Below are positions 1 to 13,000 of a DNA stretch of 23,930 nucleotides, piece after piece. The DNA is from Acanthaster planci (lineage: Eukaryota; Echinodermata; Asteroidea; Valvatida; Acanthasteridae), in the NCBI RefSeq assembly GCF_001949145.1, contig NW_019091450.1, forward strand, positions 1,063,283 through 1,087,212. Direction: 5' to 3'. Under the pieces are notes generated by a model. That model saw only the letters and a list, made by a program, of their open reading frames with translations, was not told where the DNA came from and made no database searches. Within the stretch, counting starts at the first letter, position 1; the number at the start of each line of letters is the position of its first letter. The position numbers and the translations under genes were made by a program.

Positions 1-865
1 ATTGGAGTTTGGCGCAACTGAAAAAACGAATACATGTACATCTTCTAGTTCTATTGCTAAAATGAGAGTCAAGCATGGTGGATCAATCGAACAAGGACAT
101 GTAAATGTGAAACGATCAAGGGTCAAAGTTAAAAATACCACTGCGCAGTCGTGACAAAAAAACCACGGGCGACGCACGACAGCGACGCACGACGGCAGAT
201 ATGGAATTCCATACTGGTGTGACGAGGCCGTGGCTTGTTGGTTCCACTCGTGTCAAGAGAAAGAAGGTGTAAACACAAACAAGAAGTTGCTGATTCCAGA
301 TTTCCAATTTATTTCGAAATTCTCCCGTTTAGCTGGATAACTTCATACAAGGACCGTATTAAATCCCATCAGAAACGACCAATAACGGAGAGAAATGAAC
401 CAGTACTCTGTCTCAAGAAAAGTCTTGTCAATGAAATACATTTGATTCAAATTATCATGGGTTTTAAACAGATTCATTTACTTAAATAAATATTAAACAC
501 AATAATGTGCTACCATATAAAATTTTAATGACATTTGTTGTTCTATATGCAGTCCTCCAAAACCCTTAATAAATGAATGGCCAGGAACCCAAATCTTACC
601 CTGCTAGAAAATATCTTTGGCTATGCAGGTCCTCAGGTTATGGAGAAAACTGCAACTTTAAAGTCACGTCACGTGATTTGTGTTTATATTGAAAAAAGGT
701 ATGAAATATTAATTTATATTTGGACTCTTGGGTATATTTGTAATCAAACGAAGACGAAAAATTACGATTTCTCTTTCGTTCTCATTGTAATCCACAGCCG
801 AAGATCAGGACTACTCTCACTAATCAAAGTTGATAATATTGCTTAGTAGGAAACCGTGTAGAAAA

Positions 866-1090
866 CCTATTGAGAAAAATTGAATATTCAAAATTCAAAA
901 ATGATGACGTCATCATGACGTTATTATTCTGGTATCTTCTTAGCCTCAGGGTATTTCCTCCTTGTAACTTTGATGAAGATCTAAGATTGCTACGTGACGA
1001 AAATGGTGCGTCGAATCTATGTGCAAAGTCTATATAAAAAAATTAAATATTCAAAAATCAGTAATAACAAAATTGATGACATCATCATGC
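866..1090. repeat. Direct repeat pair with TGACGTCA-type motifs
   Basis: Two copies of an AT-rich block about 165 bp apart: AAAATTGAATATTCAAAA followed by GATGACGTCATCATG near 876-918, and AAATTAAATATTCAAAAAT followed by GATGACATCATCATG near 1039-1089. The same dyad motif recurs at 19.4, 20.2 and 22.5-22.9 kb, which suggests an interspersed family. Confidence 0.5.
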
Positions 1091-3125
1091 CAAATTTCTT
1101 TTAGGACCGTTCTTGGATAATTTTTTAACATCGATCGGATTTATTATGGTACCAAAGTCGATTGGCTGAAGAAATAGTCTGAAAAGGGGGAGAAAAGGGG
1201 AATAAAGAAAAAACAAACTTTGACGAAAACAAGAGCTGTTTCAGCAAGAATGCCGAAACAGCTAACAAAAGTACCCTTACAAGTCAGGCATAAATCTTTG
1301 AGACAGCGCATCAACCATTAAAGCGCGATGCGGATTTACACTTTGCGGACGTATAAACACTATTATTGTAATACATGTACAGTACATGCACAATGTCGGC
1401 ACAGCGCACGTACTGTACACTAGTGCACAAGGCACGCTCACACAACTTTGCAAAAAGCTTCGACGACATCACACAAAAGTTGCGCATCAAGAACCATAGT
1501 TACACATTACATGCACAGTTATCACACCAACCAACAGCTCATGACCTGATTGAAACTTAACTTACCCCCTGAATGGCAGAAATTAAGTAAAAACTTCAGC
1601 GTTTCTCTAACCCTTCTTTGATAAGACCATTGAGAATGAAAACGGGACAAACCATGTGCTTGGTCGTCCAAGTTTACTACAACCCCCATAATTCGTGACA
1701 AATAATTACAATAACCGGCATTACTTTTAATTAGTTGAACAACAATGACCAAAGGACAGTATAGAATAATAATTCTATCAATGACACTATTACGAACTCA
1801 AGATGTGACCATAATGTTCCAACTTTGTTTCAAAAAGGGATATGACACCAGAGGGAGTAAGAAGCCTAAAAAGAACACGTCAGCACAGTCGCTAAATTAT
1901 AAATGCCTGTGACACATGAAAAATTGATCACCTTGCGTGTGGAACAAAGTTCACATCCCTACACTAGCACAGCAGCCTTTCTGGCCCAGCGAGAAAACGT
2001 ACGGTCAGTCGTCTCGCACTAAGATCTCATGTTACAGATCCAGACTATCCAATCGGTTCCTGAATTTCAATGCCTTGGTCGACGATACGAAGTTTGATCG
2101 GTAAAGACACTAATTTATATACATAAGCCTTTTTTGCTTTAAATTCAACTTACAGAGATAAATTTATTTATAGATTGAAATGAGCTGTGACAAATTTTGA
2201 CTTTGCTCTTCCTTTCAAAAATAAATAAAAAATATTTATACCCTTCTGAATGTATTATTATTATGTGAATCGAGTTTAGGATGATTACACTAATACAACA
2301 TTGAAAACAGGCTTAAACTGCACACATAATGTTTTCGAACACTTGGGGTCACACAATATTCCAGAGGACCTTTTAGCACTCAAGGTATACTATAATTAAT
2401 TAATATCCCTCATCGACGTTAAATTACGATAAATTTGTAGAAATATCCTTTAAGTATCCTCGTGCAAGCAGATTCAGGTCCCACATCAGAAAGTTATTAA
2501 GATTCAAGTCCCCAAAATATAGGTCTATCAAACGTCTTTGCGAAACAACTTATCATCGAGAGTGAGATGTGGTGTGACCACATGACTATAATTAGTAACC
2601 CAAAGGTAAAGTTTATTCATCGTATTATGCTCATATATTTGTGACTCGGACTGACTCACACTAAATACGTGCATCGATTCGACAAGACTTGTTTGCCATT
2701 TGACTCGACTCCACTCAAGTCACAAAAGGTTAGAGACTCGTTACAGCTCCGTGTACAAGACGACGTTTTAAACAGTTTTTCAACCAAAAATCTAATTGAT
2801 TTTGCTCAAAATACCAGACAGTGCAGGCCAGAAACGCAACAATCTCTCTCGCACAGGGGAAACCTATAACTTCGTCGCATTGAGGATCGTGCTTAATCAA
2901 ATAGAAAAGACCAAAGTCAGTAATACTTGCAATAAAAGTAAAGTGTTAAGGTTTCTCCCTGTGCAAAGGTATCAAATCAACTACGAGTCTAATACTGATG
3001 TGATTTCTTCATTTAAAGTGAACGTATCAAATCCCGATGACATGCAAATCCGAGGATGCGCATTTGATATATATGACTATAAACAAAACATTTGGCCAAA
3101 TAATTCACCGTGGCCGATTAGTGAT

Positions 3126-3284
3126 TCGCCCGTTGGTATTATTTTCTCGCCCTGACGGATAATTATTTTGCCCAGGACGATTACTATTTCGTCCTGGCGG
3201 ATTCTGTTAAAATTGTTAAACACATAAGTATAACACATGTAGGCGAAATATTAACAAACCACAGCAAAGTAGTAATCCGCCAGG
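3126..3284. repeat. Short-period repeat with inverted distal copy
   Basis: At 3126-3203 a unit of roughly 20-24 bp recurs about four times: a CGCCC or CGTCC core, then G-rich, then ATTATTTT. The last copy, CCTGGCGGATT (3193-3203), reappears inverted as AATCCGCCAGG (3274-3284). This fits the end of a small foldback or MITE-like element, but its limits are not clear. Confidence 0.4.
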
Positions 3285-3878
3285 GTGAATTGAAATGCCA
3301 AAATATATTAATAATGTCCTAAATATGTCCTTAGGTACTGGAAACAAAATGTTCCTGAACTCCTTAAAATCGCAGGATTTAGCCAACAAAAGTGGTTACT
3401 CAAAGCACTATTTAATTAGTGTGCGGTATTACGGACTAAACATTAATGCAAATATTGTCAACGGTGGGCAAGAACTAGCAATCACTTTTTGAAATTAAGC
3501 TTCGTTTTGAAAATTTCGATGAATGCTTCCAACTTCAATTTTGGACAGAAAGGCGATATGCAACTATGCTTGATGTATTTTTTAGGCACTATGACTGTTT
3601 GTTGTCCTGATACCGTCTGATGTCTGAGTCATAGGGCATTAAACCACTGCGAGTTGGTGGTACTTCAGTGGATTACAATGTTCTGTTCAAATATTGGTAA
3701 CTATAAGCACTTTATAGTCTACCTGTAAACAAATAAAATAATCGACAAATAAAACAAACATTAATAATATTTAACATTAACATTAATACAAAACAAATTA
3801 AAATAAATTAAAAAGAAAAAAATAACAAAACAAAGCTTTATGTTAATGGTTCTCTTTTCAATTTCTTTTTTGGCATTC

Positions 3879-3880
3879 AG
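3879..3880 (+). other. Possible 5' UTR splice acceptor
   Basis: A long pyrimidine run (about 3850-3872) ends in GCATTCAG, 33 bases before the start codon. This would suit a 5' UTR intron whose last exon begins at 3881. No matching upstream donor could be chosen, so this is only a candidate. Confidence 0.3.
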
Positions 3881-3913
3881 AAATTGTTGAATCGGTTTCA
3901 TATCACTTCTACA

Positions 3914-4007
3914 ATGACACCGAGACATGCATCAGTTTCCCTGCTGCTTAGCATCGCCTCAACGCTTTGCCTCGCTAGCGCTTTAGACTCGCCAAGTCAG
4001 AATGTCG
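3914..4007 (+). CDS. Exon 1: start codon and signal peptide
   Basis: The ATG has A at -3. It opens a 31-codon stretch with a basic n-region (MTPRH), a hydrophobic core ([14 protein letters not shown]) and a small-residue cleavage motif ASA before LDS, a classic secretory signal peptide. The exon ends with one extra base (G) at a consensus GTAAGT donor, giving a phase 1 intron that joins the CUB exon in frame. The next upstream ATGs run quickly into a stop, which supports this start. Confidence 0.78.
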
Positions 4008-7000
4008 GTAAGTGAAGCAAACAAAAAACATTTAATGAATGCCTTAAAATAGCATTATATCTTTGTGGTGAATTTGCTAAAAAACTTGCGCCTTGCTGTT
4101 CCGGCAATATTGGCAAAAATGATTTACGATAGCCACAGCACTAAGCATGTTTCTTATCACAATTAGCGAAAATAAAACAAAACTGATACCAACTGTTTTA
4201 TTGGCAATCGGAGTAAAACCTTTCTGATCTTATATACTTGGGTGTGAAAGTGTACGAATGATCCAAGAAGATAAATCTCAACCGATTGGGCTTCTTTGGA
4301 AGTCACGATGGAGCCATTGAAAACCTAGTCTGCACCGTCGTAAACTTAAGCGTAATTTCATGGAACAAAAAGTGTAGTAAACGCTATATACGCAGGTATA
4401 CAAAGAATTACAACTGCGACAAACAAAAAAGGGGAAAAATTAGATTTGGCAACACCGTTCTTTTTCAGCCAAGTGAATTTTGTTACTTCTCACTAAGTCA
4501 GTTTGTCTGTTTTTTTTCTCTTCAGCGTTAACAGAAAGAAAAGTGTAGGTTAAATTCTGGAAAATGTGTTTCAATAAAATGAGTTCATATGTTGCTGTTG
4601 TGCATATCACGTAATGTGCACAATTTTCAACTTTTTTTGCAGATTGCGCTGAGAGCACCATAAACATGGACAGCTTTGTGTTTTCATCTCCAGGATATCC
4701 GGATAGCTACCCATCAAACCTCGACTGCAAGTGGCAAATTAAGGCAATATCACCCTTAAGTAGGACAATATTAATCAAAATTCTGGACTTCAGAACAGAG
4801 AGGTCGTATGACTTCTTGGATTTGGAAGGTCGTACCTTCCTTAAAGACGCCCCTCATTTGTTCCGTTTGCACGGCGAAACGATGGTTCGCGGCATTATCT
4901 TCAACTCATCAGAGGTGGCTGTGTCAATGACATCCAATGGACGGCTGCAATTTTCTGGGTTTTTCCTGGCGCTTGAAAGCAGCACCACTATGTTTGGTAA
5001 ATAGGCCAATCGTTGACATTGTTTTCAACCTTGCCGCCCACGGTTTGCAGTCCATATTTCTCACGATCTTATATCGACCTTATGCATGTATCACTGCAGA
5101 TATCTTCATTTTGTCTGCGGATCATTAGTAGTAGATTGTAATCCTGACTACTATTTTCCATGCTCAGAGAACAAGCCCGTATTTCCCCGATTAAGTTTGA
5201 TTCACAGTGAAAGCTAATTGTCATCTAAAAGGAAAGTGAGGCTTCAAAATATATTTGAGGTTTGCTTCTGATTTTGAAATTACTGCATTGGTTACTTGAG
5301 TTTCTGGAAATACTGGTTGAAACACGTAGTTTTGTTATCGTTTGAGTGTTAACAGTTTAGGAAATTATTTCACCATAGATCAACCATCATGTGGGATATT
5401 CAATAGTAGTCTCTTCGACTGCGAAGATGGGTCGTGTGTGTCTCCAGAAGCTAGATGTGATGGGCAAGAGGACTGCTCTAGCGGACAGGACGAGCAAGAT
5501 TGTGGTAAATATTGTCTCGATTCTGCTATCACTATCACGGTTGGGACGTCACTCTTTTTTCTTTTTCAACCGTTCCACTGTTTTTGATGGATAAGTGGAA
5601 TTAGGTGAAATGTCAATGAAACCGCCAGAATATGGCAACGGTTATATTTGAAGCGTGACATGTGAAAAGACATGCTAATTCTGTCGATTACAAGAAATAA
5701 CATTAGGATTACTTTTCGCAAATTTTGAGCACTGTATTGGTAGAGATCTCCACAAACTGATGACTGACCTGATTAAGCTTCGCCTACACTCCATTAAAAA
5801 AATGTGTGAGTGTGCACTAAGACCTGACAAATCTGTTTTGACCGTTGTGCTCTATAAGCCTTTTGTGAGTTAAATTTGGAAATTTGAATAAAATCTGGTG
5901 CACTGGGTTCTTTGAGTTCACGTAAACATAACAATTTGAATTCTCCATACTAAAACACTGCTGCTATACCTCGTGACTCGGCTTAAGTTTTGATTAGTTA
6001 CATAAGAGACGCCTTGAAACAAAATATAATGTTTCCAATGGATAAGAGGGCACAAGGGAACCAGTCCATTCCAGCGATAATTGTCACTATGCAAATTTCC
6101 GCGAATCACGAGGTATAGAAACAGTATCTTTAGTCTGAGGAATTAAAAATGTTACGTTTCAGATAACTTTGTGTACCAGTTTTTATTCAAGTGTAACTCG
6201 CAAATGGCTTTGTGCTCGGAGTGTTGTTTGAGTGATTTACCTGTACACAGATGTGGGTTGGTACGATAAAACCTTGCTCTGTTGTGGAATCCTCTCCTTT
6301 CAAAGCGCTTTCAGTTGACGACAGACATTATACTTACCCAAATAAACGACACAATGGAACTCCATCTTTCCCGGCAACAGCCAGGGGAGGGAATCCAAGA
6401 GTCTACTATCTCAGAGAAATGTCATTATAAAAGGAGGGTAAATGGCGTGAAAAAAATTACAGCCAACGTCAAAAGTGCACGTTGTGAAATATTTATTTTT
6501 CATTGCTGGACGAGGAGCAGGACAATATTTCTGTAAGCAAATTGCCTATTTAAAAAGAATTAGTCATGAACAGGACACCTTGAGTGTTCAAAAGTTACCC
6601 TCCCCGCTTTTAGGGATTTTCACTTGCTAAGGAGGGTTTTGAGGATTTTGTCTCCTCTAGAAATAAAAAGGAGCGAAATATCCCTGATCATACAGTGGTG
6701 ACTGGTAACAGGTTTTTTTAACTGCGTAGGAAGCTTGGATGTAGCCTGCCCGTATGCGTGCAGCTGCAACATTCATGGATTTGTTTGTTTCAAAGGCTGG
6801 AATCATCTAACCATCCGGAGACTCCCTAAAACAGCACACAGCCTGTAAGATATACTGCTGTTTGGGATTTAGATTACATTTTATGGGATGCTCATGCTGT
6901 GTTTTGATCGACAAATTTTGTTTAAGCGTCGTTGAACCAAAAGGAGCAACACTTTTATTTTCCATATGATTTTAATTTCCACTTAGCACTGGCAAAGTAG

Positions 7001-10000
7001 TCCTGTAACACAATACTGGAGACACTTCAAAGCCCCAAAAATTGGGCTGAAAGATCAAAGTTCACTGCAACTATATAGCAATTGACGAAAAATACAACGC
7101 AAGTTGGATGAAAAGACGTGATTGACCTCGAGCACAAAACCTAACTCTCAAGCTCACAAATTTTCTTGAAAGGGGTAAAGTGTTGAATGGGACTGTATTA
7201 ATACACCATTATCGGCAGATTTCAGTACATTTTTGTTTGCAGGACATTAAAAAATAGCAACTTATCTGACCCACCTCCCGGCACTTTCGAAGACTTTTGG
7301 GAGCTAAGTGTACTGTAAGTATAATTTCATTAGTTTCAGAAGTATGCTTTCTAGTACTGCACCACTGAAGTAACTTGGACTATTGTGTCCGGGGGCCATC
7401 CGGGGGTGCACACATTTTGTTTCAAGGGGGCACCCCAAGACAGTGAGCTGCAGCAGAGGTTGTTCATGGATTTCAAGTGAGGGAGGGGGAGGCACCCGGA
7501 TGCACGGGCATTCGCTGAGGGCACGTTCCCCCGTCCTCATAGTTACGCCACTGTTACAGGTGGTCACACCATTGGTAAAATTCCGAAAATTGGACTACCG
7601 TATAATCCTGAAATGTCTTACTTGAAAGAAAGTACAGAACAGTCTCAATCAGTCTGTAAAATATTTCCACCCAGAATGCTGTAGTTTTCGAGAAACGAAA
7701 ATTTTGTTCTCTTTTTTTTGCACGGTCGGCCGACCATCGTATTTGAGTTAATTTCACTTCGCACAACACATCCTTAACAGGCGCCGATCTTCTTATGTAG
7801 TGTTTGTAGATGTTGCGGGAGTTTCCATTAATGAGCGGATAAAACTAAAAGCAGCTAAAAATACCGACATTCTTTCACCAAAAGCACTGTGAACTGAAAT
7901 TATAGAAACTCGAGTGTTAGGCGTAAGTAGAAAATAGATTGGATCAGTGTGAAGTTGAATTTTATTTAAGGAAACGGGAAAACTTGGTGAATTCAAAATC
8001 ACCCCTATATAATAATGGTATGATCCATTGTGGCGGCTGGTTCCGTGGTTCGTACAAAAAGTACGATTTCCACAGGTTAGTCCTCTCTTATTTTAAGACA
8101 TATAATTCTTTTTTACTCATATTTATTAATGACTCAACTATGAATGGAATTTAGACTTTAATCGACGCGTGTGAACTGACCGTTAATCGAGTGTTGTATT
8201 TGCTGGCATGCTGTATGTTTTGTATAGAGCTTCTGCCAGATAAAGCGTTTAAATAAGCGGCTCGAATGACGAACAGCTTAACCAAGGATACTCGCAAACA
8301 AGTACTTATTCTTATTTCCACGATTTTTTTCATGTTTCAATACTTTTTTAATTTGGGGTGTTTTCTTATCCAACGTATATTATAAACACTGAATGCTCAG
8401 TTTGCACACTGAGCGTTCACCCGAGAGCTTGTAAAAAAACAAGCTTGATTCGGGTGGGCAATGCAACGATGTGCAGGTGCTTCACAGATTTTTCTCTCTT
8501 CTTTCAAATAGGAGATTTATGAACGTTGATTTAGGTTCTATCAAGTCGGATGCTTTCAGCGGACTCCCCAGTCTCTTCAATCTGTAAGTTTGCAATGGTT
8601 ATCAGTTCTGACGTTATAGAGAATACCATAGTTTGCTTTGCTAGCTATCTGAGTCATGATTTGTTTCTATTCATAAAACATCGGTGTAATTTTCATTAAC
8701 ATGCCGGTCCATAAAGCATTGCTGTTACAGTAGGAGGGCCCATTCTGTTTACTTAGAGGATCGTTTAATCGCTGCATATTTTGGGATGTCAGTGGGATGA
8801 TTACTTCGTCAAATCTCTCACGAGTTAAAGTAAACCGAAAACAAAAAAAAAATCTCAATGATATGCTTGCAAACCCTTGAACACTGGCAGCCGAAGCGGG
8901 AGCCACTGGGCCACTGACCCCCCCCCCCCCACCGGGCCATGAAGCCCGTAAGAGTGGTGGTCACTCTTACGGGCTTCATGGCCCCGGCAATTTTTTTGGC
9001 AGATCCTGTAATGGAGTGAGAATTTTTGTATCCGCCTGTTAATGGCTGATGCCTGATGGTCTTCACAACAGTTTCGAGTCAACTCGAACTCATACCAACT
9101 CGGGCCCACCTGGGAAAGATTTTACTTTAATACCCCTACCAGAATCAGTTTGGAACAGCAACATCTTCTTAACTAACCACTTGTGTTTAGAATTATTTAA
9201 ATGCTTGCCACAACCGTCATTTTTTATCAGTAAAACTGGCGTACTATATGCCAAGGATTGTATACAGACGTGAAACGAATTCGAATGAAACTTTAATAAT
9301 TACAAGAGGAACATCAAATCTATTATGCCTTTGGGTAATTGCAGAAATGCAAAAGGACTCCACAGAAGTATTATAAACTTGTTCAATAAACTACAAATCG
9401 AAGCGGAATTAAACATGAGAAATGAAAGATCATGACATTTCGAAACAAAATTGAATTAAGTATGTATTGAACGAAAAATTAGAAAATGTTTGGCAAATAA
9501 TATATCTTTTGAGCCTTCCCAAAAATAATGTCATAAGCATTAGGCCGAAATTCAATAACAGATATCAGTAGACTATTCAGCGTGTGCACAGTTCACTTGA
9601 ACATATTTCAGGAAATCGGCTTGAATAATTTCTTCGAAGTGATAACTTTCCAATAAATCATATTTCTATTTATTGCAATTAGTAGGTGGGTACGCTAACT
9701 TTGGATTTTTAAAAGGACATATCCAGAGTTTGACCAATTTAAGAGGGCACTACGTACGTTTTGATACATGATCATGTCTTACAATTATTATCCTTTGCTC
9801 AAAAGAATGGTTAAAGTGGGCAGAAAATGCTTCAATTGCACAACAGAATGTCTATAAAAGCCAGAAAACTGTGGGATCCTTAAGCAGGCCCTGCGTCCCA
9901 ATCCACTGGGGCGAACCACTTTCATTTCTTTTTATCTAGTGCCAACGACAAATGGTCAAAGAGTCTCGGTGGATCCAAGTCATAAAGGGGGGTTGAGTTG

Positions 10001-13000
10001 GTAGGGGTGTGTCCCAGTGGGCAAGGGTCCGAGTAAGTTTTGGGTCCGAGTTGGTTTGGGTTAGCTCATGTTTTTCTTTTCCCCTTTTTCTCGTGGTAAT
10101 GGTTGTTTGGAAGTTTGCAAAAAATCCTCATAAATCTGTCTTATTTTTTCACCCTGTGGGGGGGGGATTCAATAACCACTCTCAAGGTGGGGAAAAATAT
10201 ATCTCCAATACCACGGGATTTAAGCCCACGGGCCTGCGAGTGATTACTTTTCTTGTGCAATTATTTTCAACAGTAATAATTCTGTACGTTATGCACTGTG
10301 TTTGGTATTCTTCTTTGGCAGTTACATTGGGGATTCCAGCATCCATTCCATCGAGTCTGAAGCCTTCAAGGGAGCGGCAAACCTCCAGATTCTGTTAGTT
10401 GGTCTTAACTCCAGATTTGTGTTAGGTCCACGTTAACACCATTATATTACTCGGCTTTTTGTCAGTCTGAACATATCTGGAAGTCGTTTTTGGTTCCTGA
10501 TGTTATAAGAATGCTTGGGATATGTCTGGGTAGGTCGAGGCGCGCCACTCTATCCGCCACTTAAATCAAGTGGTTCCTTTCCAGCTATCACTTTTCTCTC
10601 CGTTAAGATATCAGCATATGCATTGTAGATCACGATCCATGTATCTTTTTTTCACAGTGTTATGGCCCATGTTAGCATCCATTCAATTAGGTCGAATTCC
10701 TTCAGCGGTCTCACCAATCTTGATCTGCTGTAAGTTTGTTGCAGTTTTTGATTTCATTTCATAGGGAACTCTGCAAGTTTCAATATTTTTATTATGCAAG
10801 CCATCTGGCTGTCTGAGTTTTCAGCCATATTCGAATATTTGGTGGAACGACGTCACGCAGCATTTGTTTCGGGGACTGTCTGCGTTTTGACGTCTTGCGT
10901 GCCGTCGGCGTTTGCTACGACCATTATAGAAACTAGGCTAAAAAAATAAGCACAACGGAGAAGACAAGGGACAAGCTACACGTACATGTATCCACACCTT
11001 TCCCGTTCGCGGGTCACCCAACGACAACGCCCTTTTTGCAGAGAGCTGGCATGGGCAAATGCATGACGTAATTTTTGCAGAGCGCACTTTAGATTGTGTT
11101 CATTTAAATAGTGGCACGGGTCAACACTTCCACTTGCGCATGCGTGGAATTTGACAGCAAGTATATTCAACAATTCTTTACGTCTCCACTGCTCTGACGT
11201 ATTATCTTCATAGATATTTGAGAAGCATTGCATTTGAAAAAACATTGCCTAAAGGCCGGTTCATGTATGGCAGGAAAGGAAACTTAATTGTGGTTGTCTG
11301 GCGTCAGATCAAATATGCGTGCTGGGAATTCACAAAAGTTTCCTATTTGCTTGCATTAGGCCTAACACCTGCCTTTTGATGAGTATGGTTAACGACGATT
11401 TTTCAAAGGTTTGTCTGTCTGTTTGACTGAAGATATTGGAAGTTTTTTTCTCCCTACCTCTTGGGATGTTTTGGATACAGATCGAGTGTTCCCCACTTTT
11501 CTGTCAGTGATTTTTTGGCATTTATTACTTTCCCCCCTTAAAGGTTATAACATGCGTATCTATTAGCACATGGTAAGTGTCTGGCTCTTTACTCCTTTTG
11601 TTTTACAGTGATATGACCCACGTTAACATCCATTCCATTTGGTCGAATGCCTTCAGCGGACTCACCAATATCAAATGGTTGTAAGTTTTCTGTATAGTTT
11701 TCGATTTTGCCATCGAAGAGACCACCGGAAATTGTAACTTGTGCTGCCAACAGTGTGCATTTTTTCTAGTATGCTAACAAGTTATCACGATGGTCAGACC
11801 ACAATTACAATTTCCACAAAAGGAAGAATCCTCTACGGTGATGGCATTGATGTTCTAATAGTTTACCAGAATTATAATGGAAGGTTTTCTCCATTAATTT
11901 AAGACAAAATGAATCTTACTCAGACGCAATTTTCTCTGCAACTTTCTTCTCTATTTCCACGTATGAACAACTCTTTTACGCTCTTATTTAAACGAGCACT
12001 ATTTTAAACACTTAATATTGTCCATACTTTCCTAGACGCTTAAGAGCGCTGTTACTTTGATGTCATCCGGGGAAGGCAAGGCTCAGTGAAGAGGTGTTGT
12101 ATTAAACTTGCGCAGCCAGAGATTTGCCACTGAAAACATTTCTGAGAAAGGGATTGATGCGTATTGCGATGCACATGAACAACAATGAATCAGCAAAGAA
12201 AAGAAGATTTAGTGATGCAAAATCAAAAACAGGATTTTTGCAGGATTTTTTTGTGTACAGACTTAGATTCAGGCTTACTTCCTGGGTTGACAGTACATTT
12301 TTGCTCAAATTGTCGTTAGCATAGAGCCCCGAAAGGCAGCAAATACCTTTGAAATAGTGAAAATAAACAAAAGTTGAAAATGAGAATAAATTAAACACAA
12401 AGACAAATGTTCCTCAGTTGGATGATTTTATGTCCCCTCGTTGTTGATTGGCTCAATGCTAAAAGAGAGCGGAAGTCACACTGGTTATTCAGAAAATTAG
12501 CCTGTTATTATGGCTGACAAGACCACCTTCTGAAATTAACATGAAGAATGGTACACGTTTCCCATTTATAATAGAAAATAGTACAATGGAAAAGAAATGG
12601 GCCACTACGATGCATTTACAGTCGTCTTCAGAAACATGTATTGTTGCCTTCGATAAAGTTCAAGCTGGCACATGAAGCAAACTATGGGGCAGAGAGAACC
12701 CCCCCCCGCCTTTGTATTGGTCATTGTTACACTGGTATCTCAAAAATTCCTTTCAGACATCTGGGGGGGATGTGTTAAGTGACAATAGGCTGGAGTGTGT
12801 ATAGGGATTGGACTTGTGGGGGGGGTGCCCCTGTCCCATTTCGTGCCTGGTACAGAAGCTGGTAGTAGCATGACTGTTATTTGATTATTTGGAACGTTTT
12901 CATGGATAACAATTTGGTGACAATCGGGGAGTGTTTGGGTAGGTCCGGGGCGCCCCGCTGTTACGCCAGGGACATCAAGTGGTTTCGTTGCAGCTATATT

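Larger units (their letters stand above)
1..3880. other. Upstream non-coding region
   Basis: No recognisable coding exon on either strand; the open frames here are short and match no family I know. It holds a small direct repeat of GCGACGCACGAC around 169-193, a tandem segment at about 866-1090, and a hairpin at 1232-1262 (AGCTGTTTC and GAAACAGCT). A strand-asymmetric A-rich low-complexity stretch lies at about 3725-3838. The promoter of the gene should lie here or further left, but no TATA or initiator could be assigned with confidence. Confidence 0.5.

Noticed and set aside
4286-4531. Possible extra exon in intron 1
   Set aside because: Exon 1 joins exon 2 in the right phase without it, and the frame shows no module.
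10009-10398. 129-codon open frame on the + strand
   Set aside because: It overlaps the LRR3 exon in another frame and lacks any domain. The 72-nt LRR exon in the correct phase explains the coding signal.
10976-11245. 89-codon minus-strand open frame in a CpG-richer part of intron 8
   Set aside because: No domain recognised and no splice partners. Only the composition was noted.
12102-12398. 98-codon minus-strand open frame in intron 9
   Set aside because: No recognisable domain or signal, and the opposite strand is also open. Treated as intron sequence.
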